From assembly GCA_013297885.1 (NCBI GenBank), contig JAAFIR010000020.1, forward strand, positions 29,748 through 93,747: DNA of 64,000 bases, in the 5' to 3' direction. This document shows, piece by piece, positions 1 through 8,349 of the stretch; position 1 is the first letter of the stretch, and the number at the start of each line of letters is the position of its first letter. The position numbers were made by a program, and so were the translations under genes. Source of the DNA: Leptospirales bacterium (GTDB taxonomy: Bacteria > Spirochaetota > Leptospiria > Leptospirales > Leptospiraceae). Under the pieces are notes generated by a model that was not told the origin of the DNA, made no database searches, and worked only from the letters and a program-made list of their open reading frames with translations.

Positions 1-1
1 T

Positions 2-361
2 TGGCAAAAATGTACAAGGGGTCAATCAGGAACAAATTGTGAAATTGGTGTTCCAACTTCAACTCAGTGGGGAGCGACTGTGACAGATGCTATTGGTTAT
101 TGTAATGCACTAAGTTTAGCTGGAAAAACTTGGAGACTACCAAATATAAATGAGCTTAGAAGTATTACTGACTATACTAAAATATCAAATCCAACTGTGA
201 ATTCGATTTTTTTTCCCTCAACTCTTTCAAATATTTATTGGAGTTCAACATGTGATACTGGTCAAGCAAGAATAATTGATTTTAATGTTGGTTTTAGTGG
301 TGGAATTGGATTCACTCCAAAAACAAATTCTTATTTTACTCGTTGTGTTTCTGGACCATAA
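2..361 (+). CDS. DUF1566 (Lcl C-terminal-type) protein, 5' end outside window
   Basis: The frame is open from the left edge (WQKCTRGQSG...) and ends at TAA 359-361, so only the last 119 residues are visible. The core TWRLPNINELRSI, followed by YWSST and a final TRCVSGP, is typical of DUF1566/Lcl C-terminal domains. These are beta-rich modules found on secreted or surface proteins of spirochaetes and other bacteria. Cysteines near the start and end probably form disulphides, which fits export. An internal GTG at 80 could be read as a start, but the family signature already begins upstream of it, so I treat the gene as truncated by the window. Function and N-terminal signal are unknown. Confidence 0.75.
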   Translation, partial: WQKCTRGQSGTNCEIGVPTSTQWGATVTDAIGYCNALSLAGKTWRLPNINELRSITDYTKISNPTVNSIFFPSTLSNIYWSSTCDTGQARIIDFNVGFSGGIGFTPKTNSYFTRCVSGP

Positions 362-591
362 GAATATAAAAAACATTTAACTTTCCCAACTCAGTTAAAG
401 TTTTGGAAGTCATCAAAAATTGATTACCTCTATTTTATTCAAAAGAAGATTCATCAACAAATTTCTTTTTTGAATTTGATTTGAAAAAAAATTATATAAT
501 CTCATAACTTGCCTCTTTCCTTTTAAATTCAATTTCTTTATTTCAGCTTTTATACTTCTTAAAAAAAGAAATTATCAATATTAAAAAAATT
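362..591. other. Convergent intergenic spacer, possible weak terminator
   Basis: This is AT-rich spacer between the DUF1566 gene (+) and mfd (-). The only structure seen is a 7-bp inverted repeat (TTTAACT 376-382, AGTTAAA 393-399) with a 10-nt loop, followed by GTTTTGG. It could be a weak terminator for the upstream gene. No copy of the dispersed structured repeat is present. Confidence 0.3.
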
Positions 592-3500
592 TTAAATAAA
601 TTTCTGTATTAAATTTAAAACTTCTTTTAGTCTTTTTTCTGGATTTTGATTCTTTGGTTTAAATTTTAAAACATTTGTTTCTTTAGGTGAAAGAAAAAGA
701 CCTTCTTTAGAGTTAATTAGCTTGATAATTTTTTCTGGTTTGCCTTTAAAATTTTCTCCTGATTTAAATTTAATTTCATCATTTGATTCAGTAATTAATT
801 CAAAACCTAAGTTTGAACCTACTACTCTAATTTTTTGTTGGAGTAAAAATATTTCTACCTCAATAGAATACTCACCAAAACGATCCATCATTTCTAGACT
901 TATATCATCAACTTCATCTAGACTTAATGCTCCTTCTAGTTTTTTATAAAATTCAATTTTTTGTTTTGTGTCTTTTATGTATTCTTCTGGGATATAAAAA
1001 TTGGTTGAAAGTGTAATTGTAGTTCTAGTTTCAATTTCGATAGTTTCTTTTTTGAGTTTGCTCACTTCATCGTTTAACATCTTTACATATAAATCAAAAC
1101 CAATATCCATGATAGATCCAGATTGTTCTGTTCCCAGTAAATTTCCAGCACCTCTGATTTCTAAATCCCTCATAGCAACTTTAAATCCTGAGCCAAGTTC
1201 TTGGTACTCTGAAATTGTGTTTAATCTTTTTTCTGCTTGTTCAGTTAAAGATTTTAATGGATCATAAAAAAGATAAGCATATGCTTTTCTATCACCCCGC
1301 CCTACTCTTCCTCTAATTTGGTAAAGTTGTGATAATCCAAATGTATCCGCTTTTTTTACGATCATTGTGTTTACGTTTGGCATATCAATTCCAGACTCAA
1401 TAATTGTTGTTGTAACTAATACATCATATTTTCTATTTTGGAAATCAATTAATGTTTCTTCTACTTCATCTTCAGTTAATTGTCCATGTAAAACTCCAAC
1501 TGAAATTTTTGGCATTAACTTAGAAAGTGAATATGCTTCTTGTTCAATTGTGTCAACCCTATTGTGCAAATAAAAAACTTGTCCACCTCGCTCTAATTCT
1601 TTTTTAATAGCAAGACGAACTACTTCTTCATTATCAGAAAGAACATAAGTTTCAACACTTTGTCGATTTTTTGGGGCTGTTTCTATAATTGATAAATCTC
1701 TAATTCCAGCAAGAGACATGTGTAAAGTTCTTGGAATTGGTGTTGCACTAAGTGTTAAAACATCTACTAAATTTTTTATCTTCTTAATTGTTTCTTTATG
1801 ATTTACTCCAAATCTTTGTTCTTCGTCAATTATTAGAAGTCCCAAATTTTTGGGTTTGATATTTGTAGAAAGAAGTGCATGAGTTCCAACTAATATATCA
1901 ATTTCTCCAATTGTAAATTTTACAATATCTTCTTTCACTTCTTTTGGAGAACGAAATCTTGAGACCATTCCCACTTTGATTGGAAAATTTTTGTAACGAT
2001 CAGTTAATGTATTAAAATGTTGAAGTGCCAAAATTGTAGTTGGTGCAATAAACAAAACTTGTTTGCCACTCATAACTGATTTGAATGAAGCTCTAATTGC
2101 AATTTCAGTTTTTCCATAACCCACATCACCACAAACAAGTCTATCCATTGGTCGGGAAGATTCCATGTCTGACTTAACTGCTTCAATTGCAGTGAGTTGA
2201 TCTTCGGTTTCATCATAAGGAAATTCTGATTCAAACTCTTCTTGCCAAATGGTGTCAGGAGGAAAGCTATAACCTTTTAATGCCATTCGGTTATAATACA
2301 TAACTAAAAGTTCTTCTGCGAGTTTTGTAATTACACCTTCAGCTTTTTCTTTTTTCTTTTTCCAAGAACCTTTTCCAAGATTATCTAATGTGGGCTTATC
2401 AGTTCCACCAATATATCTTTGAACTAAAGAAATTTGATTTAGTGGAATAAATAAAGTATCTCCACCAGAATATTCTAATTTTAAAAAATCACGAATGGTT
2501 CCATCAGCAGAAACTTTTTCAATTGACAAAAATTTTCCAACCCCATGATTTACGTGAACTATAAAATCCCCTTCTTTTAAATCCACAAAAGAATGAATTG
2601 CTTTGGAAGAAATTTTTTTGAACTTTGATTTTCTTTTATAATTTCTTCCAAAAATATCATTCTCTGTCCAAAGATGAAAATTTTCTGATGGAATTGAAAA
2701 TCCATTTTTGATTTCAGATAAAATAATATACAAACCATTTTGTTTTGGAATCGAAAAGATTTCTAGCTCTTCAAGGCTTGTAATAGATTTAATTTTTTCT
2801 TCTTCAAATAAAGATTTTAATCTTTCAGTTTGTGTGGCAAAAGAAGAAGTTAAAATAATTTTTTCAGTTAAAATTAGCTCAGAAATTTTTTCTTTAAGTT
2901 CTTTGATTTTGCCTTTAAAATTAGGAGCTTCATTTAATTCCAATTGGAATTCATTTTTTTTAAGTTCAGTTGGTTTTAATAATCGAAATTCAATTCCTTT
3001 TTTTAATGTTAAAATTTCTAATTCTTTTTCAGTAGATAAAATCGATTCAACTTCAGCACAAATCATTTCAGAATTTCTTTTTTCAAATAGTGTTTTGTAT
3101 TCCCTGATAAAATGATTTGCTCTTTCAGAAACTTCATTTGCATTTGAAAAAATGATTATATATTCTTTTGGTAAATATGATAAAAACGAATCTTGTTTTT
3201 TTACAAGACTTACTAATTCTTCTAAATATTTTTTTGAATCAATATCTGGTTTTTTTAAATTTTTTGGAAAACTTTCAATTTTAGTTTTATATTCTTCCCA
3301 TTCTTTTCCATTTAAAGAAAATTCAGATGTTGGTAAAATTAAAACTTCATCTATTTCAGAAATTGATTTTTGTGTGCTGGCAGAAAATAATTTAATGGAT
3401 TCAATTTCATCTCCATAAAAATCAAATCGAATTGGGTTATCAAATTTTGGAGTGAACACATCAACTACTCCACCTTTAACAGAAAAACTTCCAAAATTTT

Positions 3501-4032
3501 CACAAATAGATTCTCTACTATAACCAAGTTCAATTAATTTTTTTAAAAAAACTTCTTGTTCAATTTCTGATTTTTTTTTAAGCAATATTGAATCTTTAAG
3601 TAAATTTTTGGGTGAAGGTAATTTTTTTAAAAAACCCGAAACAGAAGTTACAATTAAAGAATTATCTCCATCTAAAATTTTTGCAAGTGTGTTTAATCTT
3701 TCTAGTTTTACTTCATGGTTATAATGTGCATAATCATAAGGAATCCCTTCATAACCAGGGAAATAATTAATTTCATTTATATCTAAATAAGATTGAAACT
3801 CACCATAATAATTTTGTGCTTCAGCATTTGTTGGTGTAATAAAAATTATCTTTTTGTTTATAGAAGTTAAGAATACAACAGAGGAAATTAAACTTACTGC
3901 TGAATGTGGTACTCCAAAAAAACAAAAACTATTTTCTTTCAAAACAGTTTCTAAAATTTTTTCTTTTTCAAAAACTAGTTTGTATTTTTCTAAAATTTCT
4001 TGCACTAATGCCATAATTTTTCTATAAATCAT
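592..4032 (-). CDS. mfd: Transcription-repair coupling factor Mfd
   Basis: The 1146-residue length is normal for Mfd. The UvrB-homology region is at the N terminus. The RNA-polymerase interaction domain lies around residues 500-600 (DFIVHVNHGVGKF, then LFIPLNQISLVQRY). The superfamily-2 translocase has Walker A GDVGYGKTE near residue 634 and DEEQRFG near 736. The TRG and C-terminal domains follow (GRVGRGDRKAYAY, IRGAGNLLG). Mfd removes RNA polymerase stalled at DNA damage and recruits UvrA. The gene is transcribed alone and divergently from the MORN gene across a structured-repeat copy. A second Met lies six codons downstream, so the exact start is not certain. Confidence 0.97.
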   Translation of the reverse strand: MIYRKIMALVQEILEKYKLVFEKEKILETVLKENSFCFFGVPHSAVSLISSVVFLTSINKKIIFITPTNAEAQNYYGEFQSYLDINEINYFPGYEGIPYDYAHYNHEVKLERLNTLAKILDGDNSLIVTSVSGFLKKLPSPKNLLKDSILLKKKSEIEQEVFLKKLIELGYSRESICENFGSFSVKGGVVDVFTPKFDNPIRFDFYGDEIESIKLFSASTQKSISEIDEVLILPTSEFSLNGKEWEEYKTKIESFPKNLKKPDIDSKKYLEELVSLVKKQDSFLSYLPKEYIIIFSNANEVSERANHFIREYKTLFEKRNSEMICAEVESILSTEKELEILTLKKGIEFRLLKPTELKKNEFQLELNEAPNFKGKIKELKEKISELILTEKIILTSSFATQTERLKSLFEEEKIKSITSLEELEIFSIPKQNGLYIILSEIKNGFSIPSENFHLWTENDIFGRNYKRKSKFKKISSKAIHSFVDLKEGDFIVHVNHGVGKFLSIEKVSADGTIRDFLKLEYSGGDTLFIPLNQISLVQRYIGGTDKPTLDNLGKGSWKKKKEKAEGVITKLAEELLVMYYNRMALKGYSFPPDTIWQEEFESEFPYDETEDQLTAIEAVKSDMESSRPMDRLVCGDVGYGKTEIAIRASFKSVMSGKQVLFIAPTTILALQHFNTLTDRYKNFPIKVGMVSRFRSPKEVKEDIVKFTIGEIDILVGTHALLSTNIKPKNLGLLIIDEEQRFGVNHKETIKKIKNLVDVLTLSATPIPRTLHMSLAGIRDLSIIETAPKNRQSVETYVLSDNEEVVRLAIKKELERGGQVFYLHNRVDTIEQEAYSLSKLMPKISVGVLHGQLTEDEVEETLIDFQNRKYDVLVTTTIIESGIDMPNVNTMIVKKADTFGLSQLYQIRGRVGRGDRKAYAYLFYDPLKSLTEQAEKRLNTISEYQELGSGFKVAMRDLEIRGAGNLLGTEQSGSIMDIGFDLYVKMLNDEVSKLKKETIEIETRTTITLSTNFYIPEEYIKDTKQKIEFYKKLEGALSLDEVDDISLEMMDRFGEYSIEVEIFLLQQKIRVVGSNLGFELITESNDEIKFKSGENFKGKPEKIIKLINSKEGLFLSPKETNVLKFKPKNQNPEKRLKEVLNLIQKFI

Positions 4033-4105
4033 TCTCTCAAATAGATAAAATCGAAAATAAGGTTAGTGATTTTTAGATTAAGTTTTTCTACTTAATTAAG
4101 CTACA

Positions 4106-4224
4106 GCGAAAGAGATTGAAGCGGTGTCAAAATTTTTTGTATGAAAAATTTTGACAAGAGCTGAAAGCTCGGTTTTTTTTGTAAAGATGATGAATTAATC
4201 ATCTTTACAAAAAAAATTTGCCAA
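4106..4224 (+). repeat. Structured intergenic repeat, copy A
   Basis: The framework is GCGAAAGAGATTGAAGCG ... AGCTGAAAGCTCGG. The closing stem is GCGAA 4106-4110 with TTTGC 4217-4221 (one G-T wobble). The second stem is GAG 4112-4114 with CTC 4168-4170, where most copies have GGG/CCC. Arm B is a 12-bp stem, GTCAAAATTTTT 4126-4137 with AAAAATTTTGAC 4144-4155. Arm A is a perfect 11-bp stem, GTAAAGATGAT 4181-4191 with ATCATCTTTAC 4198-4208. The element sits between divergent genes, so it cannot be a simple terminator for either neighbour. Confidence 0.85.
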
Positions 4225-4299
4225 ACTGAAAATCAAAAATCTAATTCGAAAAGTAATTTGTGAATAGTATAAGTGATTCTAACAGCCGATAATAGAAAT

Positions 4300-4797
4300 A
4301 TGTTATTGAAGTTATTTCTTTTTTTTATTTTATCTTATTCTGTTTATCCCAAATGTATTTCAGGTGATTGCACGAATGGAATTGGCGTGGATGTAGATCC
4401 AAATAATAATACTCGTTATGAAGGTCAGTTTGTAAATGGAAAGAAAAATGGTAAAGGAAAATTAATTGATGGAGATGGTAATATTTTTGCTGGGGATTGG
4501 ACTGATGAAGAGCCAGTAAAAGGAATATATAAATTTAAAAATGGAGATAAGTATTCTGGTACTCTTAAAGATAGAATGTTTCATGGTTCGGGAACATTAA
4601 TTTATAAAAATGGGGATAGATATAATGGAGATTTTAAAAAAGATAAAAAATCTGGAACTGGCACAATGGTTTACCGCTCTCAAAGAAAAATATATATTGG
4701 CAAATGGAAAAATGATAAACAACATGGAACTGGTAGAGTTTATTATTTTACAGAAATTGAAAAAGGTAAATTTCAAAACGGAGTAAAAATTCCATGA
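4300..4797 (+). CDS. Secreted MORN-repeat protein
   Basis: About five MORN repeats follow an N-terminal hydrophobic signal segment. They are recognisable as YEGQFVNGKKNGKGKL, YSGTLKDRMFHGSGTL, YNGDFKKDKKSGTGTM, YIGKWKNDKQHGTGRV and KGKFQNG. I chose ATG 4300 (MLLKLFLFFILSYSVYPKC) over the in-frame GTG at 4273 because the signal peptide begins there; no strong ribosome site supports either. MORN repeats form extended beta-hairpin surfaces used for protein or membrane binding. A Cys follows the hydrophobic stretch but the sequence before it (VYPKC) is not a good lipobox. The stop overlaps the next start (ATGA, 4794-4797), so the two genes are probably co-translated. Role unknown. Confidence 0.8.
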   Translation: MLLKLFLFFILSYSVYPKCISGDCTNGIGVDVDPNNNTRYEGQFVNGKKNGKGKLIDGDGNIFAGDWTDEEPVKGIYKFKNGDKYSGTLKDRMFHGSGTLIYKNGDRYNGDFKKDKKSGTGTMVYRSQRKIYIGKWKNDKQHGTGRVYYFTEIEKGKFQNGVKIP

Positions 4798-5255
4798 AAG
4801 ATGAAATTAAAAAATTAATTGATGGGCTAGAAAATTTTCCCATCGAACTTAACGAATTTGTAAAAACAAAAACTAAAGATGAACTGGATCAAAAAACAAA
4901 ACTCGGTGTTTGGACAATCAACCAAGTAATTCATCATCTTGCAGATTCGCATATGAATGCATTTATCAGAGTCAAGCTTGCACTCACTGAAAATACTCCA
5001 ACAATCAAACCATATGATGAAACTAAATTTGCTTTAACTAAAGATGCAACTTATGATGCAGAAGATTCTTTGCAATTATTAATTCATCTTCATAATAGAT
5101 GGGCTAAACTATTTTTAAGTTTAAATGATGAAGAGTTTGAAAAAGATTTTTTTCATCCTGAAATGAATAAAAAAATAAAAATTGAAGATGTTTTAAAAAC
5201 ATATGCAAATCATGGAAAAAGACATTTTGAATTCATTAAAGATACTTTTAAATAA
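4794..5255 (+). CDS. DinB/YfiT-family metal-dependent protein (putative thiol transferase)
   Basis: The protein has 153 residues. The signature W-T-I-N-Q-V-I-H-H-L-A-D-S-H-M-N-A-F (residues 40-57) and LTENTPTIKPYDE resemble YfiT/BstA, the putative bacillithiol S-transferases within the DinB four-helix superfamily. His48, His140 and His144 (NHGKRH) are placed as the usual metal-binding triad. Whether this organism makes bacillithiol cannot be judged here, so the substrate is open. The gene overlaps the MORN gene by 4 bases and probably shares its transcript. Confidence 0.8.
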   Translation: MKDEIKKLIDGLENFPIELNEFVKTKTKDELDQKTKLGVWTINQVIHHLADSHMNAFIRVKLALTENTPTIKPYDETKFALTKDATYDAEDSLQLLIHLHNRWAKLFLSLNDEEFEKDFFHPEMNKKIKIEDVLKTYANHGKRHFEFIKDTFK

Positions 5256-5935
5256 TTCAAATTTGTGCTTAAAGTAACTTTTTCAAAGTACATTGGCAAA
5301 TTTTTTTGAGGGAAAAAATAGATAGTTATGCAAAAAATCAACCCTACATAATTTCCCACAAAAAAACCGGGCTTTTCGCTACAATCTTTTGGAACCAACT
5401 TTGATTGAAAAATAGATAGTTATGCAAAAGGATTTCCGCTTCAATCCCTTTTGCTCGTAATGAAAGAATGGGTTTGAACTGGGTAAAAATTGTTTGGGGA
5501 GAATATCGTAAAAAATATATTTGCGTTGAAAAAAGTTTCAGTAAAAAAGCTTTTTTGTATACTAAAATTTATGGAGATGTAGAACTTTTTTTGTTTTGAG
5601 AAATCTAACTGTATTGGAGAACTTTTAGGCATTGTCAAATTGAATAGTTATGCAGAATTTTATTTTTTTGGTTAATCTGCTTGCATCGATGATCGACTTG
5701 TATTGAAAGATTGTTTTTGTATAAAGTTTAACTTTTCAGTTTTGGTGAATTTGTTTTGCATTGGAAAATCTTTCTAAAATTGTATAGTTATGCAAAATTA
5801 TTGAGTCTAGTGAATTTTCTGATTTGGAAAACTGGTTTGTATTGGAAAGCTTTTTTGTGATGTAAAATCTTTTTAAATCTGAATAGTTATGCAAAACTAA
5901 AAATTTCTTCAAGTCAAAAAAAATTTCCCAAAAGT
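5256..5935 (+). repeat. Degenerate ATAGTTATGC array upstream of DUF1564 gene
   Basis: No gene is seen here. ATAGTTATGCA occurs five times in the same direction: 5322-5332, 5416-5426, 5644-5654, 5784-5794 and 5883-5893. Between them a second motif recurs: TGTATTGGAGAACTTTT (5610), TGTATTGAAAGATTG (5699), TGCATTGGAAAATCTTT (5757) and TGTATTGGAAAGCTTTT (5838). Spacing is irregular (about 94 to 228 bases), so this is neither CRISPR nor strict tandem DNA. The motif recurs around both DUF1564 genes. It could be a set of operator sites or eroded copies of a longer unit. Confidence 0.6.
5293..5455 (-). repeat. Structured intergenic repeat, copy B
   Basis: Reverse orientation. The closing stem is GCAAA 5296-5300 with TTTGC 5450-5454, a compensatory change from the usual GCGAA/TTCGC. 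The second stem is GGG 5369-5371 with CCC 5446-5448. The framework CCGGGCTTTTCGCTAC is at 5367-5382 and CCGCTTCAATCCC ends at 5448. Arm A pairs TTTTTTTGAGGGAAA with TTTCCCACAAAAAAA. Both arm loops carry the same 22-base segment with ATAGTTATGC (5314-5335 and 5408-5429). Confidence 0.75.
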
Positions 5936-5992
5936 TCACTTTTTTTGCAAAAAAATATTAGTTGAATATCACTTTTGCCCTAGACAATTTAT

Positions 5993-6556
5993 ATGAGCAA
6001 ACTTAAACTTATTTACGACCAAAATTTTCAAAATGATTTTAACACTAAAATTCTATCTGATGGTGAAAAAGTAAGCCAAGTCACAAGAGCTTGCATTCTT
6101 GTGCCAGAATTTTTATACGACTTTTTTTTAGCACATGGTTCTCGAAAGAAGTCGAGGGAATATTTTAAAGGGCTGCTTCAGCGTTATCGCTACATTTTGT
6201 ATCATGATAAAGCTGAATTTTCAGGTGATTTTAATACTTCTTACCAAGATGAAGGCCAAAATTTAAAAGCCAAAACAATTTCTTTGGAATGTGAAACTTG
6301 GGCTGAAATAAAAGCCTTGAAGCAACTAACTAATTGGTCTTGTTGTAAAATTATGACTTATTTTTTATATTTGGATTTTCTAGGTGTGGCTGAAAATATG
6401 CCTTCTGAAATCGGAAACTTCATAACTCCTGAAAATGCAAAATTTTTTCTGTGTAGTCAGATTTATTTTAACACAAAAACTTGGACCTATCATAGAAGAT
6501 TTTATTATCGTAGGTTTGACTTTCATGATAATGTGGAATCTGTTTTGAAGAACTGA
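5993..6556 (+). CDS. DUF1564 family protein (paralogue 1)
   Basis: The protein has 187 residues. It aligns by eye with the second paralogue at 32255: a central block of LVPEFLYDFFLAHG, YFKGLLQRYRYIL, then YQDEGQNLKAK and a WAEIKALKQLTNWSCCKIMTYFLYLDFLGVAE helix pair. DUF1564 proteins form a Leptospira paralogue family sometimes noted as possible CopG-like (ribbon-helix-helix) regulators; this is not established. There is no membrane segment or signal peptide. The gene stands alone between two arrays of ATAGTTATGC-type repeats and two structured-repeat copies, which suggests either self-regulation or an accessory unit. No convincing ribosome site precedes ATG 5993. Confidence 0.75.
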   Translation: MSKLKLIYDQNFQNDFNTKILSDGEKVSQVTRACILVPEFLYDFFLAHGSRKKSREYFKGLLQRYRYILYHDKAEFSGDFNTSYQDEGQNLKAKTISLECETWAEIKALKQLTNWSCCKIMTYFLYLDFLGVAENMPSEIGNFITPENAKFFLCSQIYFNTKTWTYHRRFYYRRFDFHDNVESVLKN

Positions 6557-6604
6557 AATTTTTTTTAATCGTAAAAATTTTTCTGAAATCGACAGAACTT
6601 TGAG

Positions 6605-6915
6605 ATACGAATAGTTATTCAGATTTTGGTGAGTTTGTTCGACATAGAAAGATTATTTGAAGCAAAACAAGTTTTTCAAAGCAATAAAGTCAACCAAAGC
6701 AGAAATTTTTCACAACAAGAGAAAATTTTTTGTAACTCTTCAAAATCGCACAATACAAATATATCTTAACAATTTAAAAAAGTTTATGAATTCTACTTTT
6801 TAGGAAAAAGCCTTCCAACAAAATTAAAATTCTGCATAACTATTTGGATTTAGTTAGGTTCTTCAACACAAGAAAGTTTTAGATACTGATAATTAATTCA
6901 ATACTATCCAATTTT
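6605..6915 (-). repeat. Degenerate repeat array downstream of DUF1564 gene
   Basis: ATAGTTATTCA at 6611-6621 is in forward direction, while TGCATAACTAT at 6833-6843 is inverted; TTCATAACTAT near 7052-7062 is another inverted copy. The stretch 6624-6657 (TTTTGGTGAGTTTGTTCG...) closely matches 5740-5774 upstream of the gene, so the same unit lies on both sides. No open frame of note is present in 6557-6924. Confidence 0.5.
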
Positions 6916-6924
6916 TCAACTCAA

Positions 6925-7045
6925 GAGTTAGGGATTGAAGCGTTTCTTTTATTAATATGAGACTTATGTCTCATGTCAATAAAAGAAGTAGCGAAAAGCC
7001 CGACCTTTCAGAGGACTTTTTATTCCTCTGAAAGGGAACTCCCAA
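6925..7045 (+). repeat. Structured intergenic repeat, copy C
   Basis: The framework GGGATTGAAGCG ... GTAGCGAAAAGCCCG is intact. The closing stem is GAGTT 6925-6929 with AACTC 7037-7041: every position but the first G-C differs from the consensus or is shifted, yet pairing is kept. The second stem is GGG 6931-6933 with CCC 6999-7001. Arm B pairs TTCTTTTATT with AATAAAAGAA around an inner ATGAGAC/GTCTCAT stem. Arm A is a perfect 11-bp stem, CCTTTCAGAGG 7004-7014 with CCTCTGAAAGG 7025-7035. It lies between convergent genes. Confidence 0.85.
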
Positions 7046-7096
7046 AAAATCTTCATAACTATCTTATTTATTTAAGTTCTTTTGCTGAAAATTTAA

Positions 7097-7489
7097 CTAA
7101 ATCTCTGACAATAACTCTTTAATAAATGGTCTAGTCTTAATGGAATGATGAGGTAAAACTAATCTCTTATGATTCAAAGTTAAATTATTAAAAGTCAAAA
7201 TATCAATATCAATTTCTCTTGGACCTTTTTCATATCTAAAAATCCTTCCAATTTTTTTTTCAATTTCTTGGAGAATATCTAAAAGTTCGATTGGTTCCAA
7301 ATTGGTTTGAATTAAAATTAATTGGTTTAAAAAATCAGGTTGATCTGTAACTTCTAAAGCTTTTGTTTCTAAAATTTTTGTTTTGGATATGATATTGATT
7401 TTTTGTTCTGATAAATATTTTTCTACAAGTTCTAATTTTTTTTTTCTATCACCGAGATTTGAGCCAAGGGATAAAATTACTTTATTCAA
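7097..7489 (-). CDS. folK: HPPK, 6-hydroxymethyl-dihydropterin pyrophosphokinase
   Basis: The protein has 130 residues, somewhat shorter than the E. coli enzyme. It opens with LSLGSNLGDR and contains the HPPK signature GPREIDIDIL, whose aspartates bind magnesium. It transfers pyrophosphate from ATP to 6-hydroxymethyl-7,8-dihydropterin in folate synthesis. The start overlaps the end of the DnaC-like gene by 4 bases. It is the last gene of the run from 12324 down to 7097 and is followed by structured-repeat copy C. No other folate gene is nearby. Confidence 0.93.
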   Translation of the reverse strand: MNKVILSLGSNLGDRKKKLELVEKYLSEQKINIISKTKILETKALEVTDQPDFLNQLILIQTNLEPIELLDILQEIEKKIGRIFRYEKGPREIDIDILTFNNLTLNHKRLVLPHHSIKTRPFIKELLSEI

Positions 7490-8349
7490 AACTTAAATTT
7501 TTCTCTATAATCTAGGCAGTCGAGTTTAATTTCTTTTGTCATTTCAATTAATCTAGAATAAACTCTTCCTAATCCTTTTTCTTTCCAATCAAACAAAGGT
7601 AAATTAGAAGTAAGCAAGGTGATTTTTTCTCTTTCATATCTCCCATCTATTAAGTCATATAATTTTGAATTTGCCCATTCAGATTCTTTTTGTACACCAA
7701 AATCATCTATTACTAAAATATCCACATGTAAAAATTCCATTTCGATATTTCTTTCTTGACCATGAAATTCGGAATCTTTTTGGTAAGTATCTTTTAAAGC
7801 ATTTAAAAAATCTTTAGAAATTTTTGCATACATACATTTAACTTGGTAACGAAAAATTAATTCATTTAAAATAATACATGCTAACATTGTTTTGCCTGTA
7901 CCTGTGTTACCAGTTAAATACATTCCTTTTTTTTGAAACCTTTTCCAATGTTCAATATTGTTCCAATTTTGAACTAATTCTTCAGCCCAATCAAGCGCAG
8001 CCATTAAACTAATTCCACCAGAAACAGTATCAATATTTTCAAAAAGTTTATAACGATACTTTGTTGGAATATTTGAATTTAAAAATAACTGACTATACTT
8101 TGTTATATTGATTCTGGCTTCATGACAAAGACAAGGTATCATTTTATTTAATTCAGAATCAAATTTTAAAAAAGGAGCTTTTCCTTTTGCTTCACAATTT
8201 TTACAAAAATCTTCAACACAAGAGCAAAGAGAAAGAGCTGAAACTTTTTCTTCTCTAGAAAGAATTTCATCAAATCCAAGTCCAACAGAATTACAGATTT
8301 TACAATCTTTTTCTCCTGCTCTAAGACTTAAGATTTTGTCTAATTTCAT
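7486..8349 (-). CDS. DnaC/IstB-like AAA ATPase with N-terminal cysteine clusters
   Basis: The 287-residue protein has Walker A GNTGTGKT (147-154), Walker B ILVIDDFG (211-218), and a TSN sensor followed by RVYSRLIEM. This matches DnaC/DnaI helicase loaders and related IstB ATPases. The N-terminal 80 residues carry C16-x2-C19, C42-x-C44, C49-x2-C52 and C73-x-C75, enough for two zinc sites. No transposase is adjacent and the gene overlaps secA and folK by 4 bases each, so a housekeeping helicase-loader role is more likely than an insertion-sequence helper. Loader identity is inferred from the family only. Confidence 0.8.
   Translation of the reverse strand: MKLDKILSLRAGEKDCKICNSVGLGFDEILSREEKVSALSLCSCVEDFCKNCEAKGKAPFLKFDSELNKMIPCLCHEARINITKYSQLFLNSNIPTKYRYKLFENIDTVSGGISLMAALDWAEELVQNWNNIEHWKRFQKKGMYLTGNTGTGKTMLACIILNELIFRYQVKCMYAKISKDFLNALKDTYQKDSEFHGQERNIEMEFLHVDILVIDDFGVQKESEWANSKLYDLIDGRYEREKITLLTSNLPLFDWKEKGLGRVYSRLIEMTKEIKLDCLDYREKFKF

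Noticed and set aside
2708..3115. Open frames antisense to mfd and other long genes
   Set aside because: They lie fully inside well-recognised genes, with biased Ser/Phe/Ile composition expected from the reverse strand of AT-rich coding DNA.
4106..4224. Structured repeats as ordinary intrinsic terminators
   Set aside because: Some copies have a GC-containing stem followed by a T-run, but copies A, D and I lie between divergent genes where no transcript needs ending, and the distal strand pairs back to close the element.
5256..5935. CRISPR array upstream of the DUF1564 gene
   Set aside because: Repeat spacing is irregular, repeats are only about 11 bases with poor conservation beyond that, and there are no cas genes.
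5210..5939. Minus-strand small open frames in the array (5210-5398, 5441-5638, 5736-5939)
   Set aside because: They follow the repeat units, lack ribosome sites and have low-complexity composition; they are by-products of AT-rich repeats.
7486..8349. IstB helper of an insertion sequence
   Set aside because: No transposase or terminal repeats nearby, and the gene is tightly overlapped with secA and folK.
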